This document shows, one piece after another, positions 27,046 to 35,937 of a DNA stretch of 64,000 nucleotides. How positions within the stretch are numbered: position 1 is the first letter of the stretch; every line of letters starts with the position of its first letter. A program made the translations under genes and the position numbers. A model generated the notes under the pieces. That model made no database searches and had not been told where the DNA came from. It worked only from the letters and a program-made list of their open reading frames with translations. This DNA comes from Halorubellus litoreus (GTDB lineage: Archaea > Halobacteriota > Halobacteria > Halobacteriales > Natrialbaceae): NCBI RefSeq assembly GCF_037081675.1, contig NZ_JAZAQL010000001.1:1431983-1495982 (forward strand), read 5' to 3'.

Positions 27046-28302
27046 CGCGAGATGCTCTCGAACACCCTCGGTCGTCCCCGGCACCGACTCGGGCTCAGCA
27101 CCCGCGGCCGCGGCCGCGTCGGGGTCCTTCAGGAGGTGCCCGGTCGTCAGGAGCGCGACGCGCTCGCCGGCCTCGATGACGCCCTCGTCGCGGAGCTTGC
27201 GCGCCCCCGCGAGCGACGCGGCGCTCGCCGGCTCGACGCCGACGCCCTCGCCGGCGAGGTCGCGCTGCGCTCGCGTGATCTCGTCGTCGCTCACGGCGAC
27301 CGCCGTCCCGCCCGTCTCGCGGATACCCGGGAGTGCCTTCGGCGCGTTCACCGGATTCCCGATACGGATGGCGGTCGCGCGCGTCTCCACGTCGTCCCAG
27401 CGCCGCACCTCGTCGTTCCCCTCCTGGACGGCTTCGACCATCGGCGCCGCACCTTCCGCTTGCACGCCCGTCAGCGTCGGCACGTCGTCCTTCGCGAGCG
27501 CGCCCGACTGCACGAGTTCGCGGAAGCACTTGTACAACGCCGCCGTGTTCCCCGCGTTCCCAACGGGCAGGACGATCCGGTCCGGGAACGCCCCGTAGTC
27601 GTCCACGAACCGCTCCAGTATCTCCAGTCCAATCGTCTTCTGGCCCTCGAGCCTGAACGGGTTCAGCGAGTTCAGGAGGTACGCGTCGCCGCTCTCCGCG
27701 AGGTCCTGGACGATGTCCAGGCACGTGTCGAAGTTCCCGTCCACCTCGAGGATGCGCGCGCCGTGGAGGCTCGCCTGCGCGACCTTCCCCGCCGCGACCT
27801 TCCCCGCCGGCAGCAGGACGAGCGTCTCCATGTTCGCGCGAGCGCCGTACGCCGACAGCGCCGCGCTCGTGTTCCCCGTGCTCGCGCACGCCAGCCGGCC
27901 GACGCCGAGCTCCTGGGCGACGCGAACCCCGACCGTCATCCCGCGGTCCTTGAACGCGCCCGTCGGGTTCATCCCCTCGTGTTTGACGCGCAACGCCTCC
28001 ACGCCGAGTTCGTCCTCGAGGTCCGGGACGCGATGCAGCGGCGTGTCGCCCTCCGGGAGCGTCACGCCCACATCGAACGGGAGCGCCGCCGAGTACCGCC
28101 ACACGCCGCGGCCCTCGAAGTCCTCGAACGTCGGCAAGTCGGCGTACCTTGCTTCGAGCAAGCACCCGCAGTCGCACGTGTACCGCACCTCGTCGAACGG
28201 CGCGTACGCGTCACCGCACTCGATGCACGCGAGCCACACGCCGTTGTCGTTCGCGACCGCTGGCGCCTCCGGCGCTGGCGCGTCCAGTGAAAGGGAATCC
28301 AT
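27040..28302 (-). CDS. thrC: threonine synthase
   Basis: The 420-residue PLP enzyme starts with a small zinc-ribbon-like segment (Cys26, 29, 43, 45). It then has the PLP-lysine motif MNPTGAFKDRG (Lys118), ACASTGNTSAALSAY and the PLP-phosphate loop PVGNAGNT. It converts O-phosphohomoserine to threonine. The last codons (EHLAD) fall in the sequence that was duplicated in the adjoining 61-bp array, and a strong hairpin begins eight bases after its stop. It is divergent from a PQQ-like lipoprotein gene. Confidence 0.93.
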   Translation of the reverse strand: MDSLSLDAPAPEAPAVANDNGVWLACIECGDAYAPFDEVRYTCDCGCLLEARYADLPTFEDFEGRGVWRYSAALPFDVGVTLPEGDTPLHRVPDLEDELGVEALRVKHEGMNPTGAFKDRGMTVGVRVAQELGVGRLACASTGNTSAALSAYGARANMETLVLLPAGKVAAGKVAQASLHGARILEVDGNFDTCLDIVQDLAESGDAYLLNSLNPFRLEGQKTIGLEILERFVDDYGAFPDRIVLPVGNAGNTAALYKCFRELVQSGALAKDDVPTLTGVQAEGAAPMVEAVQEGNDEVRRWDDVETRATAIRIGNPVNAPKALPGIRETGGTAVAVSDDEITRAQRDLAGEGVGVEPASAASLAGARKLRDEGVIEAGERVALLTTGHLLKDPDAAAAAGAEPESVPGTTEGVREHLAD

Positions 28303-28468
28303 TGTCGAGGTGAAAGCCCCGCGCGTCCAAAAGTCCGCGGGGTACACCCAGACGTTGCCGCGCCCACTCGCCGTCGAACGACCGCGCCGCGAACCGCTCG
28401 CAGCGGACCCGACGACCACCTGAGCCCGTCGCACAAGATACTTGCCGACGATGGCCCGACCGACGCCC

Positions 28469-29707
28469 ATGCAGCCCTCCACTGCCCGTAGCGAGCGCGA
28501 CGACCGAGGTCGCTCGCGTCGCGCCGTCCTCGCCGCCGCCGGAACAGGGCTCGCCGCCTCGCTCGCCGGCTGTAGCGTCCTCGAATCCGACGGCGACACC
28601 GAGTCGTTCCACGCCGGCGACTGGCACTCGCTCGGGAACGCGCCCGGGAACCAGAACCGCGTCGCGGGCGGCGCTCCGGAACCCACCGACCACGAGGTGC
28701 TCGCGTCCGCGGACTTCCCGTACGTATCACCGGTCGTGCACGACGAGCAAGCGTACTTCGCGACCGAGGGCCGCGTCGTCGCCGTCGGCGTGAACGGCGT
28801 CGTCGGCTGGCGACGGTCGCTCCCCGACCGCCACGCCGTCTCCGGCGCGCCCGCGATCGACCCCGACAGCCGCCGCCTCTACGTCCCGTTCCGCGAGGTC
28901 CCGCGGAGCGACGGCCCGGACCCGGCGCCCGCGTACGTCGGTGCGTACGACCTCGGTACGGGCTTCGAGCAGTGGCGCGCTCGCGTCGGCGACGACCGCG
29001 CGTACGGCGTCACCGTCCACGACGACGACGCCTACGTCCGGAGCGCCACCGCGTGCGTCAAACTCGCGCCCGACGGCAGCGAACGCTGGCGGACGCCGCT
29101 CGACCCGCTTGCGTACGACGAGTACAACCTCTCGGGCACGTTCGCCACGCAGGTCGCACCGGCCGTCGAGCACACCGGCGTGTACGTTCCCGACCGGCAC
29201 GGACTCGTCAAACTCGAACCCGGGACGGGCAGCATCCGCTGGCGCGTCCGCGCGAACGCCCCCTACGCCGCCCCCGTCCTCGACGACGGCGGCGTCGTCC
29301 AGACCGGCTGGCAGGGCGTCGTCGCCGTCGACCGCTTCGGCGACGTCCGCTGGCGACGCGACCTCCAGTCGCTCGCCGCCGCCGCCACCGACGACACCGA
29401 CGTCTACGTCGCCACGACCGACCTCCACGAACTCGACGGCACCACCGGCGAGACCAACTGGTCGACGCGCCTCTCCAGCGAGACCGCGACCGCTGCACCA
29501 CTCGTCACCGACGACTCGGTCGTCGTCGACGACGACCACCCGATCGCGCTCCGCCGCGACGCCAGCGGCCTCCTCGCACCCGACCGCGAACGCTGGTCGT
29601 ACACCCAACCACACACCTCGACGTACGCCTCACCCGTCATCGCCGCCGACCGCCTCCTCGCCGTCGGCCCCGCCGGCCTCCACGCCTTCGAACCAGCCGC
29701 CGAGTGA
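28469..29707 (+). CDS. Tat lipoprotein with PQQ-like beta-propeller
   Basis: Read from ATG 28469, the protein has 412 residues with a twin-arginine lipoprotein signal (RSRRAVLAAAGTG, lipobox LAGC). The body has repeating PQQ/BamB-like blades (VYVPDRHGLVKLEPGTGSIR, GVVAVDRFGDVRWRRDL, LHELDGTTGETNW). It would be an extracytoplasmic anchored propeller, perhaps a scaffold or sensor. PQQ binding is not shown. The box AAGATACT at 28435-28442 is the right distance from 28469. An in-frame ATG at 28451 is the alternative start. Confidence 0.82.
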   Translation: MQPSTARSERDDRGRSRRAVLAAAGTGLAASLAGCSVLESDGDTESFHAGDWHSLGNAPGNQNRVAGGAPEPTDHEVLASADFPYVSPVVHDEQAYFATEGRVVAVGVNGVVGWRRSLPDRHAVSGAPAIDPDSRRLYVPFREVPRSDGPDPAPAYVGAYDLGTGFEQWRARVGDDRAYGVTVHDDDAYVRSATACVKLAPDGSERWRTPLDPLAYDEYNLSGTFATQVAPAVEHTGVYVPDRHGLVKLEPGTGSIRWRVRANAPYAAPVLDDGGVVQTGWQGVVAVDRFGDVRWRRDLQSLAAAATDDTDVYVATTDLHELDGTTGETNWSTRLSSETATAAPLVTDDSVVVDDDHPIALRRDASGLLAPDRERWSYTQPHTSTYASPVIAADRLLAVGPAGLHAFEPAAE

Positions 29708-29739
29708 CCGAACCGTCACCTCGCGCGGCGAAAGCGCAG

Positions 29740-29874
29740 GAGAAACAGCCGCCTGGGGGCGAGCGTATGCTGGGTGAGGGAGTAGTGGAAACGGCCGCCT
29801 GGGGGCGAGCGTATGCTGGGTGAGGAGGTAGGAGAAACGGCGACCTGGCGGTCGCCGTATGCTGGGTGAGGCAG
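29740..29874 (-). repeat. hairpin repeat cluster (three copies) downstream of a regulator
   Basis: Three units of the same family as at 26588 lie at 29745-29766, 29791-29812 and 29837-29858, separated by GTATGCTGGGTGAGG-type spacers. The third is a perfect 9-bp stem (ACGGCGACC/GGTCGCCGT). The first two have three and two mismatched pairs, respectively, in the middle of the stem. The perfect one begins 16 bases after the stop of the winged-helix gene on the minus strand. Confidence 0.75.
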
Positions 29875-30249
29875 TCAGTTCCCGTCGAAGTCGTCGATCA
29901 CGCCGTGGACGGTCTCGGTCCACTCGTCGAGCGCGTCGTGGAGGAGCTGTTTCGCTTCGGGGAGGTCGGTCGCGGTGTACTGGTAGACGTAGCCGCCGGC
30001 GTCGAGCAGCCGCCGGTTGCGGTCCGCGAGCCCGTTCTCCAGCAGCGTCGAGAGCGACCGGTTGACGTTCGAGCGGTCGCGCTCCATCTCGCCGGCGAGT
30101 TCCTCGACGGTGCTCCCGGGGTTGTGGAGGAGCGCGACGTACGTCCGGACCTCGTGGTCCTGGATGCCGAACACGCAACTCAGGACGTTCTGGAACGACG
30201 GGTCCGGTTGCTCCAGGAGGTCGCCGAGGTCCGGTGACTGGTCTGTCAT
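29875..30249 (-). CDS. winged-helix transcriptional regulator (TrmB/HTH type)
   Basis: The 124-residue protein has a winged-helix domain from about 25 to 90: the helices around DHEVRTYVALLHNPG, ELAGEMERDRSNVNRSLSTL, and a wing-like RRLLDAGGYVYQY. A C-terminal helical segment (about 95-124) may dimerise. It resembles small haloarchaeal TrmB/ArsR-like regulators. No ligand-binding domain is present, and its target is not indicated by the neighbours. Confidence 0.8.
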   Translation of the reverse strand: MTDQSPDLGDLLEQPDPSFQNVLSCVFGIQDHEVRTYVALLHNPGSTVEELAGEMERDRSNVNRSLSTLLENGLADRNRRLLDAGGYVYQYTATDLPEAKQLLHDALDEWTETVHGVIDDFDGN

Positions 30250-30383
30250 ACCACGTATTCCGTCGCCGTCGGTCAAAAACGTACCTCCGGCGTGCGCCGA
30301 CGCCGGGCGAGGAGTCGCGCCCTCGCCAGCGCCCGGCGTCGACGAAGGGGTTCCGCGACGCGCGCCGCCAATCCTCGACGTCG

Positions 30384-30638
30384 TCAGTCCTCGGCGTCGG
30401 CGGCGGCGTCGCGCGCGTACCCCTGGTTGTCGATGCACTCGCGCATCTCGTCCTCGGTCCCGTGCTTGTGGAGCGTCGTCGGGGTGTCGCAGTAGAACGT
30501 CGTGCCGTCGTGGCGGAGCGTCACCTCGTGCTCGCTCCCGAGGAGCTCGGTGACGATGACGACGCGGCGCCCGTCCGCGAGCGCACGCAGTATCTCGTCG
30601 GCGTCGAGTTCACCGGCGTTCGCGCGGAGGGGGTCCAT
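30384..30638 (-). CDS. small conserved-looking haloarchaeal protein
   Basis: The 84-residue acidic alpha/beta protein starts MDPLRANAGELDADEILRAL. A beta-rich core (RRVVIVTELLGSEHEVTLRH) is followed by FYCDTPTTLHKHGTEDEMRE. It has single Cys residues only, so it is not a zinc knuckle. Sequences like this recur in haloarchaeal genomes (recollection, not checked). Function is unknown. Confidence 0.7.
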   Translation of the reverse strand: MDPLRANAGELDADEILRALADGRRVVIVTELLGSEHEVTLRHDGTTFYCDTPTTLHKHGTEDEMRECIDNQGYARDAAADAED

Positions 30639-30795
30639 CGTCTACGTGTGCGTGCGCCCCCCGTATCGGCGTTTCGGAAGCGTACCGGCGGTCGACCACC
30701 GCCCTCGGCGTTCACTTAGCTCTTGCGTGGCGGTGCAGCGCGCGCACAGCGCCGAGATAGCGTCTTTCCGTCCGCCATCGTCGCTCCGAGTGCAC

Positions 30796-31260
30796 ATGGC
30801 AGAGACTGTCACGTCGACGGATTCGAGTACAGGCTTCGACCTCGCGGACTGGCAGGCGGGGACGCTCGCCGGCGTCGTCGCCGGCGTCGTCATGGGCGTC
30901 ATGCTTTCGACGCAGATGACACCCGTCATCGAGGCGGCGATACCGGCGATGTACGGCCTCTCCGGCGGGCTCGCCGGCTGGGTGGTGCACGTCTCCCACG
31001 GCGCCGTCCTCGGGGTCGCGTTCGCGGCGGTCCTCGACGCCGCCGGTGCGACGACGTGGTCGACGGCGAGGACGGCCGCCGCGGGCGTCGCGTTCGGCGT
31101 CGTCCTCTGGGTCGTCCTCGCGGTCCTCGTGATGCCCGTGTGGCTCCAGACCGTCGGGTTCGCGGGCGCGCCCGCCGTCCCGAACGTCTCCCCGAAGAGC
31201 CTCGTCGGGCACGTCGTCTACGGCGTCGTGCTCGGCGGTGCGTTCGGCGTCCTCGACTGA
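30796..31260 (+). CDS. HxxH-type membrane protein, paralog 1
   Basis: The 154-residue protein has about four hydrophobic helices. Conserved features shared with the genes at 31348 and 43064 are an N-terminal WQAGTLAGVVAG helix, GWVVHVSHGAVLG with His65 and His68 spaced HxxH, and SLVGHVVYGVVLG with His139. The intramembrane histidines could bind a metal or heme, but that is inference. A CTTT-type box lies ~30 bases upstream (AGCGTCTTTCCG, ~30758). It is tandem with its paralog. Confidence 0.7.
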   Translation: MAETVTSTDSSTGFDLADWQAGTLAGVVAGVVMGVMLSTQMTPVIEAAIPAMYGLSGGLAGWVVHVSHGAVLGVAFAAVLDAAGATTWSTARTAAAGVAFGVVLWVVLAVLVMPVWLQTVGFAGAPAVPNVSPKSLVGHVVYGVVLGGAFGVLD

Positions 31261-31347
31261 CGGCGTCCGCGGGGCCGACGCGAGGTGGCGCCTGCTGGTC
31301 GCACCGGCGTGCAAACGCCTTTCTGCGTTCACGTCACACGTCACTCT

Positions 31348-31818
31348 ATGGGAGAGACTGTCTCGCAGGCCCGGGCGCGCACCGATCGCGAACTGGCGAC
31401 CTGGCAGGCCGGCGTCGTGGCCGGCGTCCTCGGCGGCGTGGTGATGGCCGTCCTCTACTCGGTGTTCCAGCCGTCGTTCCTCACGGCGTCGGTCCCCGGC
31501 ATCTACGGGCTCGACGGCGCCAGCGGGCTCGTCGGCTGGACGCTCCACGTGTCGCACGCGGCGGTGCTCGGCGTCGCGTTCGTCGCCGGGTTCGAGGGGC
31601 TCGCCGACGAGGAGTGGGCGACGGTGACGACGACGGTCGCGAGCGTCGCCTTCGCCATCCTCGTCTGGGGGTCCGTCGTCCTCCTCCTCGACCCGCTCTG
31701 GGGCGGCGCGGCGGACGGGGGGACGGGGTCGTCGCTGCTGGACGTCTCGCTCGTGGGCGCGGCCGCGCACCTCGCGTACGGCGTCGTCGTCGGCCCGGTC
31801 GTCGTCGCGCTGCGCTGA
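31348..31818 (+). CDS. HxxH-type membrane protein, paralog 2
   Basis: The 156-residue tandem paralog of the preceding gene shares TWQAGVVAGVLGG, GWTLHVSHAAVLG (His67, His70) and a late His141. The central region differs (LLLDPLWGGAADGGTG). An AAACGCCTTTCTGCG box ~30 bases before its ATG suggests its own leaderless transcript. Directly after its stop lies the truncated copy at 31817-32020. Confidence 0.7.
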   Translation: MGETVSQARARTDRELATWQAGVVAGVLGGVVMAVLYSVFQPSFLTASVPGIYGLDGASGLVGWTLHVSHAAVLGVAFVAGFEGLADEEWATVTTTVASVAFAILVWGSVVLLLDPLWGGAADGGTGSSLLDVSLVGAAAHLAYGVVVGPVVVALR

Positions 31819-32020
31819 CGCCGCGGTCGCCAGCGTCGCCGTCTACGCCGCCGGCCTCTGGCCCGTGAACATCGGCTTCGTCTGGCCGGTCTGGCTGAAC
31901 AACGTCGGTCTCACCGCAGACATCCCGCTCCCGAACGTCGCCGTGATGCCGCTCGTCGGCTACCTCATCTGGGGCGCGCTCCTCGGCGGCGTCTTCTACG
32001 CGGTCGTGCGCGCTCGCTGA
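31817..32020 (+). pseudogene. truncated third copy of the HxxH membrane family
   Basis: In frame +2, starting inside the previous gene's stop codon, 67 codons run to TGA at 32018-32020. They encode a C-terminal half very like residues ~96-159 of the 43064 gene product (VNIGFVWPVWLNNVG, PLPNVAVMPLVG, WGALLGG). The N-terminal half with the HxxH motif is missing, there is no start codon in a suitable place, and the late His is Tyr. This is a remnant of a former paralog, closer to 43064 than to its neighbours. Confidence 0.75.
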
Positions 32021-32073
32021 CCGCTCGCGCTCGGTGGAGAGCGGTGCGATCAGTTAGACGACAAGAGAGCGGT

Positions 32074-32102
32074 GCGGTCACCGAGGTGACGTCGGTGACC
32101 GC
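32074..32102. terminator. strong hairpin in convergent spacer
   Basis: GCGGTCACCGA and TCGGTGACCGC form a perfect 11-bp stem with a 7-base loop. It lies between the truncated membrane gene (plus) and the end of the Gfo/Idh gene (minus). It could end or protect transcripts from either side. No T-run follows, so calling it a terminator is tentative. Confidence 0.4.
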
Positions 32103-32237
32103 GTTCACAGAGACCGCGTGCGTGCCGCCCCGGGTGGCAGTCGGGGTCGGTGGCAGGTGGCGTGACAGGCATCCCTCGTGGCCGTCCGGGTCACGCGTGG
32201 ACGAACCAGTCATCGGGATGCCCGCCCGTCGCCGGAG

Positions 32238-33425
32238 CTACTCGCCGACGCGAACCCACTCGCCGCGCTCGTCGCTCGCCGCTATCGCGTCCAGCACGCG
32301 CTGGACGTCGTACGCGTCGGCGAACGACGGCGCGTCCGTCTCGACGCGTTCGCCGCGTTCGCTGGCGGCGACCTGCGAGAGGACGGCGGCGTTCTCGTGG
32401 ACGAACGTGTGCTCCCAGCCGAGGACGTGCCCGGGCGGCCACCACGCGTCGCCGTACGGGTCGTCCTCGTCCGTGACGAGCACCGTCTCGTACCCGCGCG
32501 AATCGCCCGTGTGGACCTCGAGTTCGTTCAATCGCTCCAGGGAGAACCGGAGGCTCCCGTCGGTCCCGTGCACCGCGATGGCGTGGTCGTTCTTGTGGCC
32601 GGCCGTCATCCGCGACGCCTCGAACGTCCCCATCGCGCCCGACGCGTACTCGACCTGCGCGCTGTACGCGTCGTCCACCGTCACGGGCTTCGTCTCCTCG
32701 CCATCCGCGTCGTCGCCGCGGGCCTCGCCGTCGCCGTCAGCGTCCTCGACTGGCCGCTCGTCGACGAACGTCCGCAGGTGGCCGCTGACGCGCTCGACGT
32801 CGCCGACGCGGTCGCCGACGAGGAAGTTCGCGAGGTCGACGGTGTGCGCGCCGAGGTCGCCGAGCGCGCCGCTTCCGGCGAGCTCGGCGTCGTTCCGCCA
32901 GCTCCAGGGGGCGTCGTCGTCGACGAGCCAGTCTTGGAGGTACGACCCGCGAACCTGCCGTATCTCGCCGAGTTCGCCGTCGGCGATCAGGTCGCGGGCG
33001 TACTGGATGGCGGGCACGAACCGGTAGTTGAACGCACACGCCGCGACCGCGTCGCTTCCGGCGGCGGCGTCGCGCATCCGTTCCGCGCCGTCGAGCGTCG
33101 GCGCGAGCGGCTTCTCGCAGAGCACGTGCGTTCCGGCCTCGAGTGCCGCGACCGTGGGGTCGACGTGCAGGAAGTTCGGCCCGAGGTTGTAGAACACGTC
33201 GACGTCGTCGACGACGTCGCGCCAGTCCGTCGCGTACCGCTCGAAGCCGAGGCGTTCGGTGGCGTCCGCGAGCGCGTCCTCGTCGGTGCCGACGAGGACG
33301 TCGCGCTCGACCGCGGGGGCGTCCGGGAAGAACATCGGGAGCCGAGCGAGCGCGTTCGCGTGCGCCTTCCCCATGAACCGATACCCGAGGAAACCGACGC
33401 GGAGCGGGTCGTCGCTCATCGTCAC
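32238..33425 (-). CDS. Gfo/Idh/MocA-family oxidoreductase 1
   Basis: The product has 395 residues from GTG 33425, whose GTGA overlaps the isomerase stop. An ATG at 33419 is equally plausible. The Rossmann segment reads VGFLGYRFMGKAHANAL. The family EKP motif is CEKPLAPT and the C-terminal Gfo domain contains GDLGAHTVDLANFLVG. These enzymes oxidise or reduce sugars or polyols with bound NAD(P). It is last in the carbohydrate operon (isomerase and a second Gfo/Idh upstream). The substrate is unknown. An Asp/Gly/Glu insertion (about 230-245) is a lineage-type feature. Confidence 0.88.
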   Translation of the reverse strand: MTMSDDPLRVGFLGYRFMGKAHANALARLPMFFPDAPAVERDVLVGTDEDALADATERLGFERYATDWRDVVDDVDVFYNLGPNFLHVDPTVAALEAGTHVLCEKPLAPTLDGAERMRDAAAGSDAVAACAFNYRFVPAIQYARDLIADGELGEIRQVRGSYLQDWLVDDDAPWSWRNDAELAGSGALGDLGAHTVDLANFLVGDRVGDVERVSGHLRTFVDERPVEDADGDGEARGDDADGEETKPVTVDDAYSAQVEYASGAMGTFEASRMTAGHKNDHAIAVHGTDGSLRFSLERLNELEVHTGDSRGYETVLVTDEDDPYGDAWWPPGHVLGWEHTFVHENAAVLSQVAASERGERVETDAPSFADAYDVQRVLDAIAASDERGEWVRVGE

Positions 33426-34396
33426 TCACCGCCCGCCCAGTAGGCGTCGCCGGGTTCGGTCTCGAACACCGCGCGCCGGAGGACGTCCACGCCCTTCTCC
33501 AGGCCCTCGCGGCTGCTCGTCAGCGCGTCCTCGTGCTCGATGCTGAGCGCGCCCTCGTACCCCGCCATGCGGAGCGCGGAGACGACGTCCTTCCAGTGAG
33601 CCTCGTCGTGCCCGTACCCGATGGAGCGGAACAGCCACGACCGATCGCTCGTGTCCGCGTACGAGGTGGTGTCGAGCACGCCCTTCCGGCGTGCGTGCTC
33701 GTCGTACACCTTCGTGTCCTTCGCGTGGACGTGATGGATGGCGTCCTCGCGACCGAGGACGCGGATAGCGTGCGTGACGTCGATACCCTGCCAGTAGAGG
33801 TGGCTCGGGTCGAGGTTCGCGCCGATCCGGTCGTTCGTCGCCTCGCGGAGCCGAAGGAGGCCGTCGGGCTCGTAGACGAGCATGTTCGGATGCATCTCGA
33901 TGGCGACGTCGACGCCGTGCTCGTCGGCGTGCGCCGCCAGGTCCCGCCAGTAGTCGACCGCGAGCTCCCACTGATAATCGAGCGCCTCGGCGTGCTCTTC
34001 GGGCCACGGCGCCGTGATCCAGTTCGGGACCGACCCGTCCGGACTCCCCGCCGGCAGCCCCGAGAAGCACGTCACCGTGCCGACGTCGAGCTGAGCGGCG
34101 AGCCGGACGGCCTCGCGGAGTTCGCGGTCAGCGCGGTCCGCGCGCTCGCCGTCGGGATGCAGCGGGTTGTTGTGCGTCGCGAGCGCGCTCGCACGGAGGT
34201 CGTGCGCGTCGAGCGCCTCCTGGAGCGCCGCCTGCGCGGCCTCGTCGTCGAGCACGGCCTCGCGGTCGAGGTGGTCCTGGCCGGGGAACCCCCCGCAGCC
34301 GAGTTCGACCGCGTCCACGCCGATGCCCGCGAGGTAGTCGAGCGCGTCGTCGAGTGATTCCTGTCCGAGCGGAACGGTGAGTACGCCGATGTCCAT
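33422..34396 (-). CDS. sugar phosphate isomerase/epimerase-like TIM barrel
   Basis: The 324-residue xylose-isomerase-like TIM barrel has metal ligands visible in order: Glu of VAIEMHPNM, the Asp and His of NLDPSHLYWQG, His of HHVHAKDTKV, and Glu of LSIEHEDA. The family includes inosose dehydratase, tagatose epimerase and related enzymes. Sandwiched between two Gfo/Idh genes, it probably acts on a keto-sugar or inositol derivative. It is coupled to the following gene by a four-base overlap. Confidence 0.87.
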   Translation of the reverse strand: MDIGVLTVPLGQESLDDALDYLAGIGVDAVELGCGGFPGQDHLDREAVLDDEAAQAALQEALDAHDLRASALATHNNPLHPDGERADRADRELREAVRLAAQLDVGTVTCFSGLPAGSPDGSVPNWITAPWPEEHAEALDYQWELAVDYWRDLAAHADEHGVDVAIEMHPNMLVYEPDGLLRLREATNDRIGANLDPSHLYWQGIDVTHAIRVLGREDAIHHVHAKDTKVYDEHARRKGVLDTTSYADTSDRSWLFRSIGYGHDEAHWKDVVSALRMAGYEGALSIEHEDALTSSREGLEKGVDVLRRAVFETEPGDAYWAGGE

Positions 34397-34460
34397 GTGT
34401 GTCTGTGAATCTCGTGTAGCTGCTTTCGTGTTCGGATGCCGGTGCGTCCCGTCGCTCTCG

Positions 34461-35564
34461 TCAGTCGTCGGCCTCGACCGCGAACTCGTCGGTCATGTCG
34501 ACCGCGGCCCCCGAGTCAGCGGCCTCGTAGATCGCGGCCATGACGCGCTGGACCGCGAGCGCCTCGTCGACCGTGTTCGTGCCCGGCGGGTCGCCCGCGG
34601 CGACCGCCTCCACGAACCGCCGGCCTTCGGTGCGATGCGCGGGCTCGCCGTCCGTGCGGACGCTCGTGTCCGCGAACTGCGGGCCGCCGACGTCCTCGAC
34701 CTCGTAGATCTCGAGGGACTCCGCCTTGCGGTCGAGTTCCGCGCCAGCGTCCGTCCCCTGGAGGACGTAACTCGTCTCCGGCGGGCGGTTCGCGGCCCAC
34801 GACGTCTCCAGCGCTATCGTCTCTCCACCGGCGCATCGGATGAGCGCGTGCGCGGAGTCGTCGACGGTGAACTCGCCGTCGCCGTCCTCGCCCCACATCT
34901 CGAGGTACGTGTACTCCTCGCGGCCGCCGAACGTCGAGCGCGTCGTCCCCGCGACCTCCACGACCTCCGGGAAGTCCATGAGGTACAGCGCCAGGTCGAT
35001 CGCGTGCGCGCCGATGTCGATGAGCGCGCCACCGCCGGCCGCGTCCGCGTCCGTGAACCACGACCCACGCCCCGGGACGCCCCGGCGCCGGATGTAGTTC
35101 GCGTCCACGTGATAGACGTCCCCGAACCGTCCCTCGTCGAGGTGGGCTTTCAGCGTCCGCACTTCGGGTGCGAACCGGTTGTGGAATCCGACCATGCAGA
35201 ACCCGTCCGCGGCGCGCGCAGTGGCCGCGATCCGCTCCGCGCTCTCGACCGTGTGCGCGAGCGGCTTCTCGACGAGCACGTCCAGGCCCGCGTCGAGCGC
35301 GCTCACGACGTACTCCTCGTGGAAGCAGTTCGGGGTCGTCACCACGACCGCGTCCACGTGCTCGTAGAGCGCGTCCGCCTCCGCGAACGTCTGCACGCCG
35401 TAGGTCTCCCCGAACGACGCACGCGCCTCTGTCGCGATGTCCATGCCTCCCGCGAGCGCTACCGGGACGCCTTCGTCCCGAAGCGCCGCGAACTGGTCGG
35501 CGTGATGGCGAGCGATGCCACCCAGTCCTACGATTCCGATACGTACCGTTTCTCCTTCGTGCAT
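34461..35564 (-). CDS. Gfo/Idh/MocA-family oxidoreductase 2
   Basis: Read from ATG 35564, the protein has 367 residues with a classical NAD-binding GIVGLGGIARHHA, the active-site Lys motif VEKPLAHT, and GGGALIDIGAHAIDLALYLM in the C-terminal domain. It is paralogous to the enzyme at 32238 but clearly divergent. Having two Gfo/Idh enzymes plus an isomerase suggests sequential oxidation and rearrangement of one sugar. A 170-base spacer with tandem repeats separates it from the transporter genes. Confidence 0.88.
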   Translation of the reverse strand: MHEGETVRIGIVGLGGIARHHADQFAALRDEGVPVALAGGMDIATEARASFGETYGVQTFAEADALYEHVDAVVVTTPNCFHEEYVVSALDAGLDVLVEKPLAHTVESAERIAATARAADGFCMVGFHNRFAPEVRTLKAHLDEGRFGDVYHVDANYIRRRGVPGRGSWFTDADAAGGGALIDIGAHAIDLALYLMDFPEVVEVAGTTRSTFGGREEYTYLEMWGEDGDGEFTVDDSAHALIRCAGGETIALETSWAANRPPETSYVLQGTDAGAELDRKAESLEIYEVEDVGGPQFADTSVRTDGEPAHRTEGRRFVEAVAAGDPPGTNTVDEALAVQRVMAAIYEAADSGAAVDMTDEFAVEADD

Positions 35565-35584
35565 CGTGTGTTGGTGTCTCCGTC

Positions 35585-35690
35585 GTGTACCGCGTGTCGT
35601 CTGCGTCGCGTACCGCGTGTCGTCTGCGTCGCGTACCGCGTGACGCGTCGTCGAACCGGTCGATTCCGCCGTCGAACCGGTCGATTCCGC
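35585..35690. repeat. two short tandem repeats upstream of Gfo/Idh 2
   Basis: A 23-base unit (GTGTACCGCGTG... then GCGTACCGCGTG...) occurs at 35585-35607 and 35608-35630 with a partial third copy. A 21-base unit (CGTCGAACCGG...) occurs exactly twice at 35649-35669 and 35670-35690. Nothing else recognisable occupies 35565-35734. Confidence 0.8.
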
Positions 35691-35734
35691 CGTCCATCCG
35701 CCGGGTTCGTTCCGGGTGGCGGCGCCCGGCGTCG

Positions 35735-35935
35735 TTACAGCAGTTGCTCCTCGCGCTCCTCTCGCTCTCGCTCCCGTTCGGCGCGCTCGCGCTGCCGACG
35801 ACGGCCTCGAACGTACCGCCGGATCCCCGGCACGAGCTTGTTCTTCACGTCCAGGACGAACGACGCGATGCCGTACGCCCAGAAGAAGAACAGGAGCGTG
35901 CCGAGCGCGAAGTACGTCTCGACGCTGAGCGGCAT
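35735..35935 (-). CDS. small membrane protein of the carbohydrate transporter operon
   Basis: The 66-residue protein has one or two hydrophobic stretches (about 8-30), DVKNKLVPG, then a highly charged Arg/Glu coiled tail ending EREEREEQLL. It begins two bases after the ATPase stop, so it belongs to the transporter transcript. It may assist the ABC complex, but that is inference. No family is recognised. Confidence 0.7.
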   Translation of the reverse strand: MPLSVETYFALGTLLFFFWAYGIASFVLDVKNKLVPGIRRYVRGRRRQRERAEREREREEREEQLL

Positions 35936-35937
35936 CG

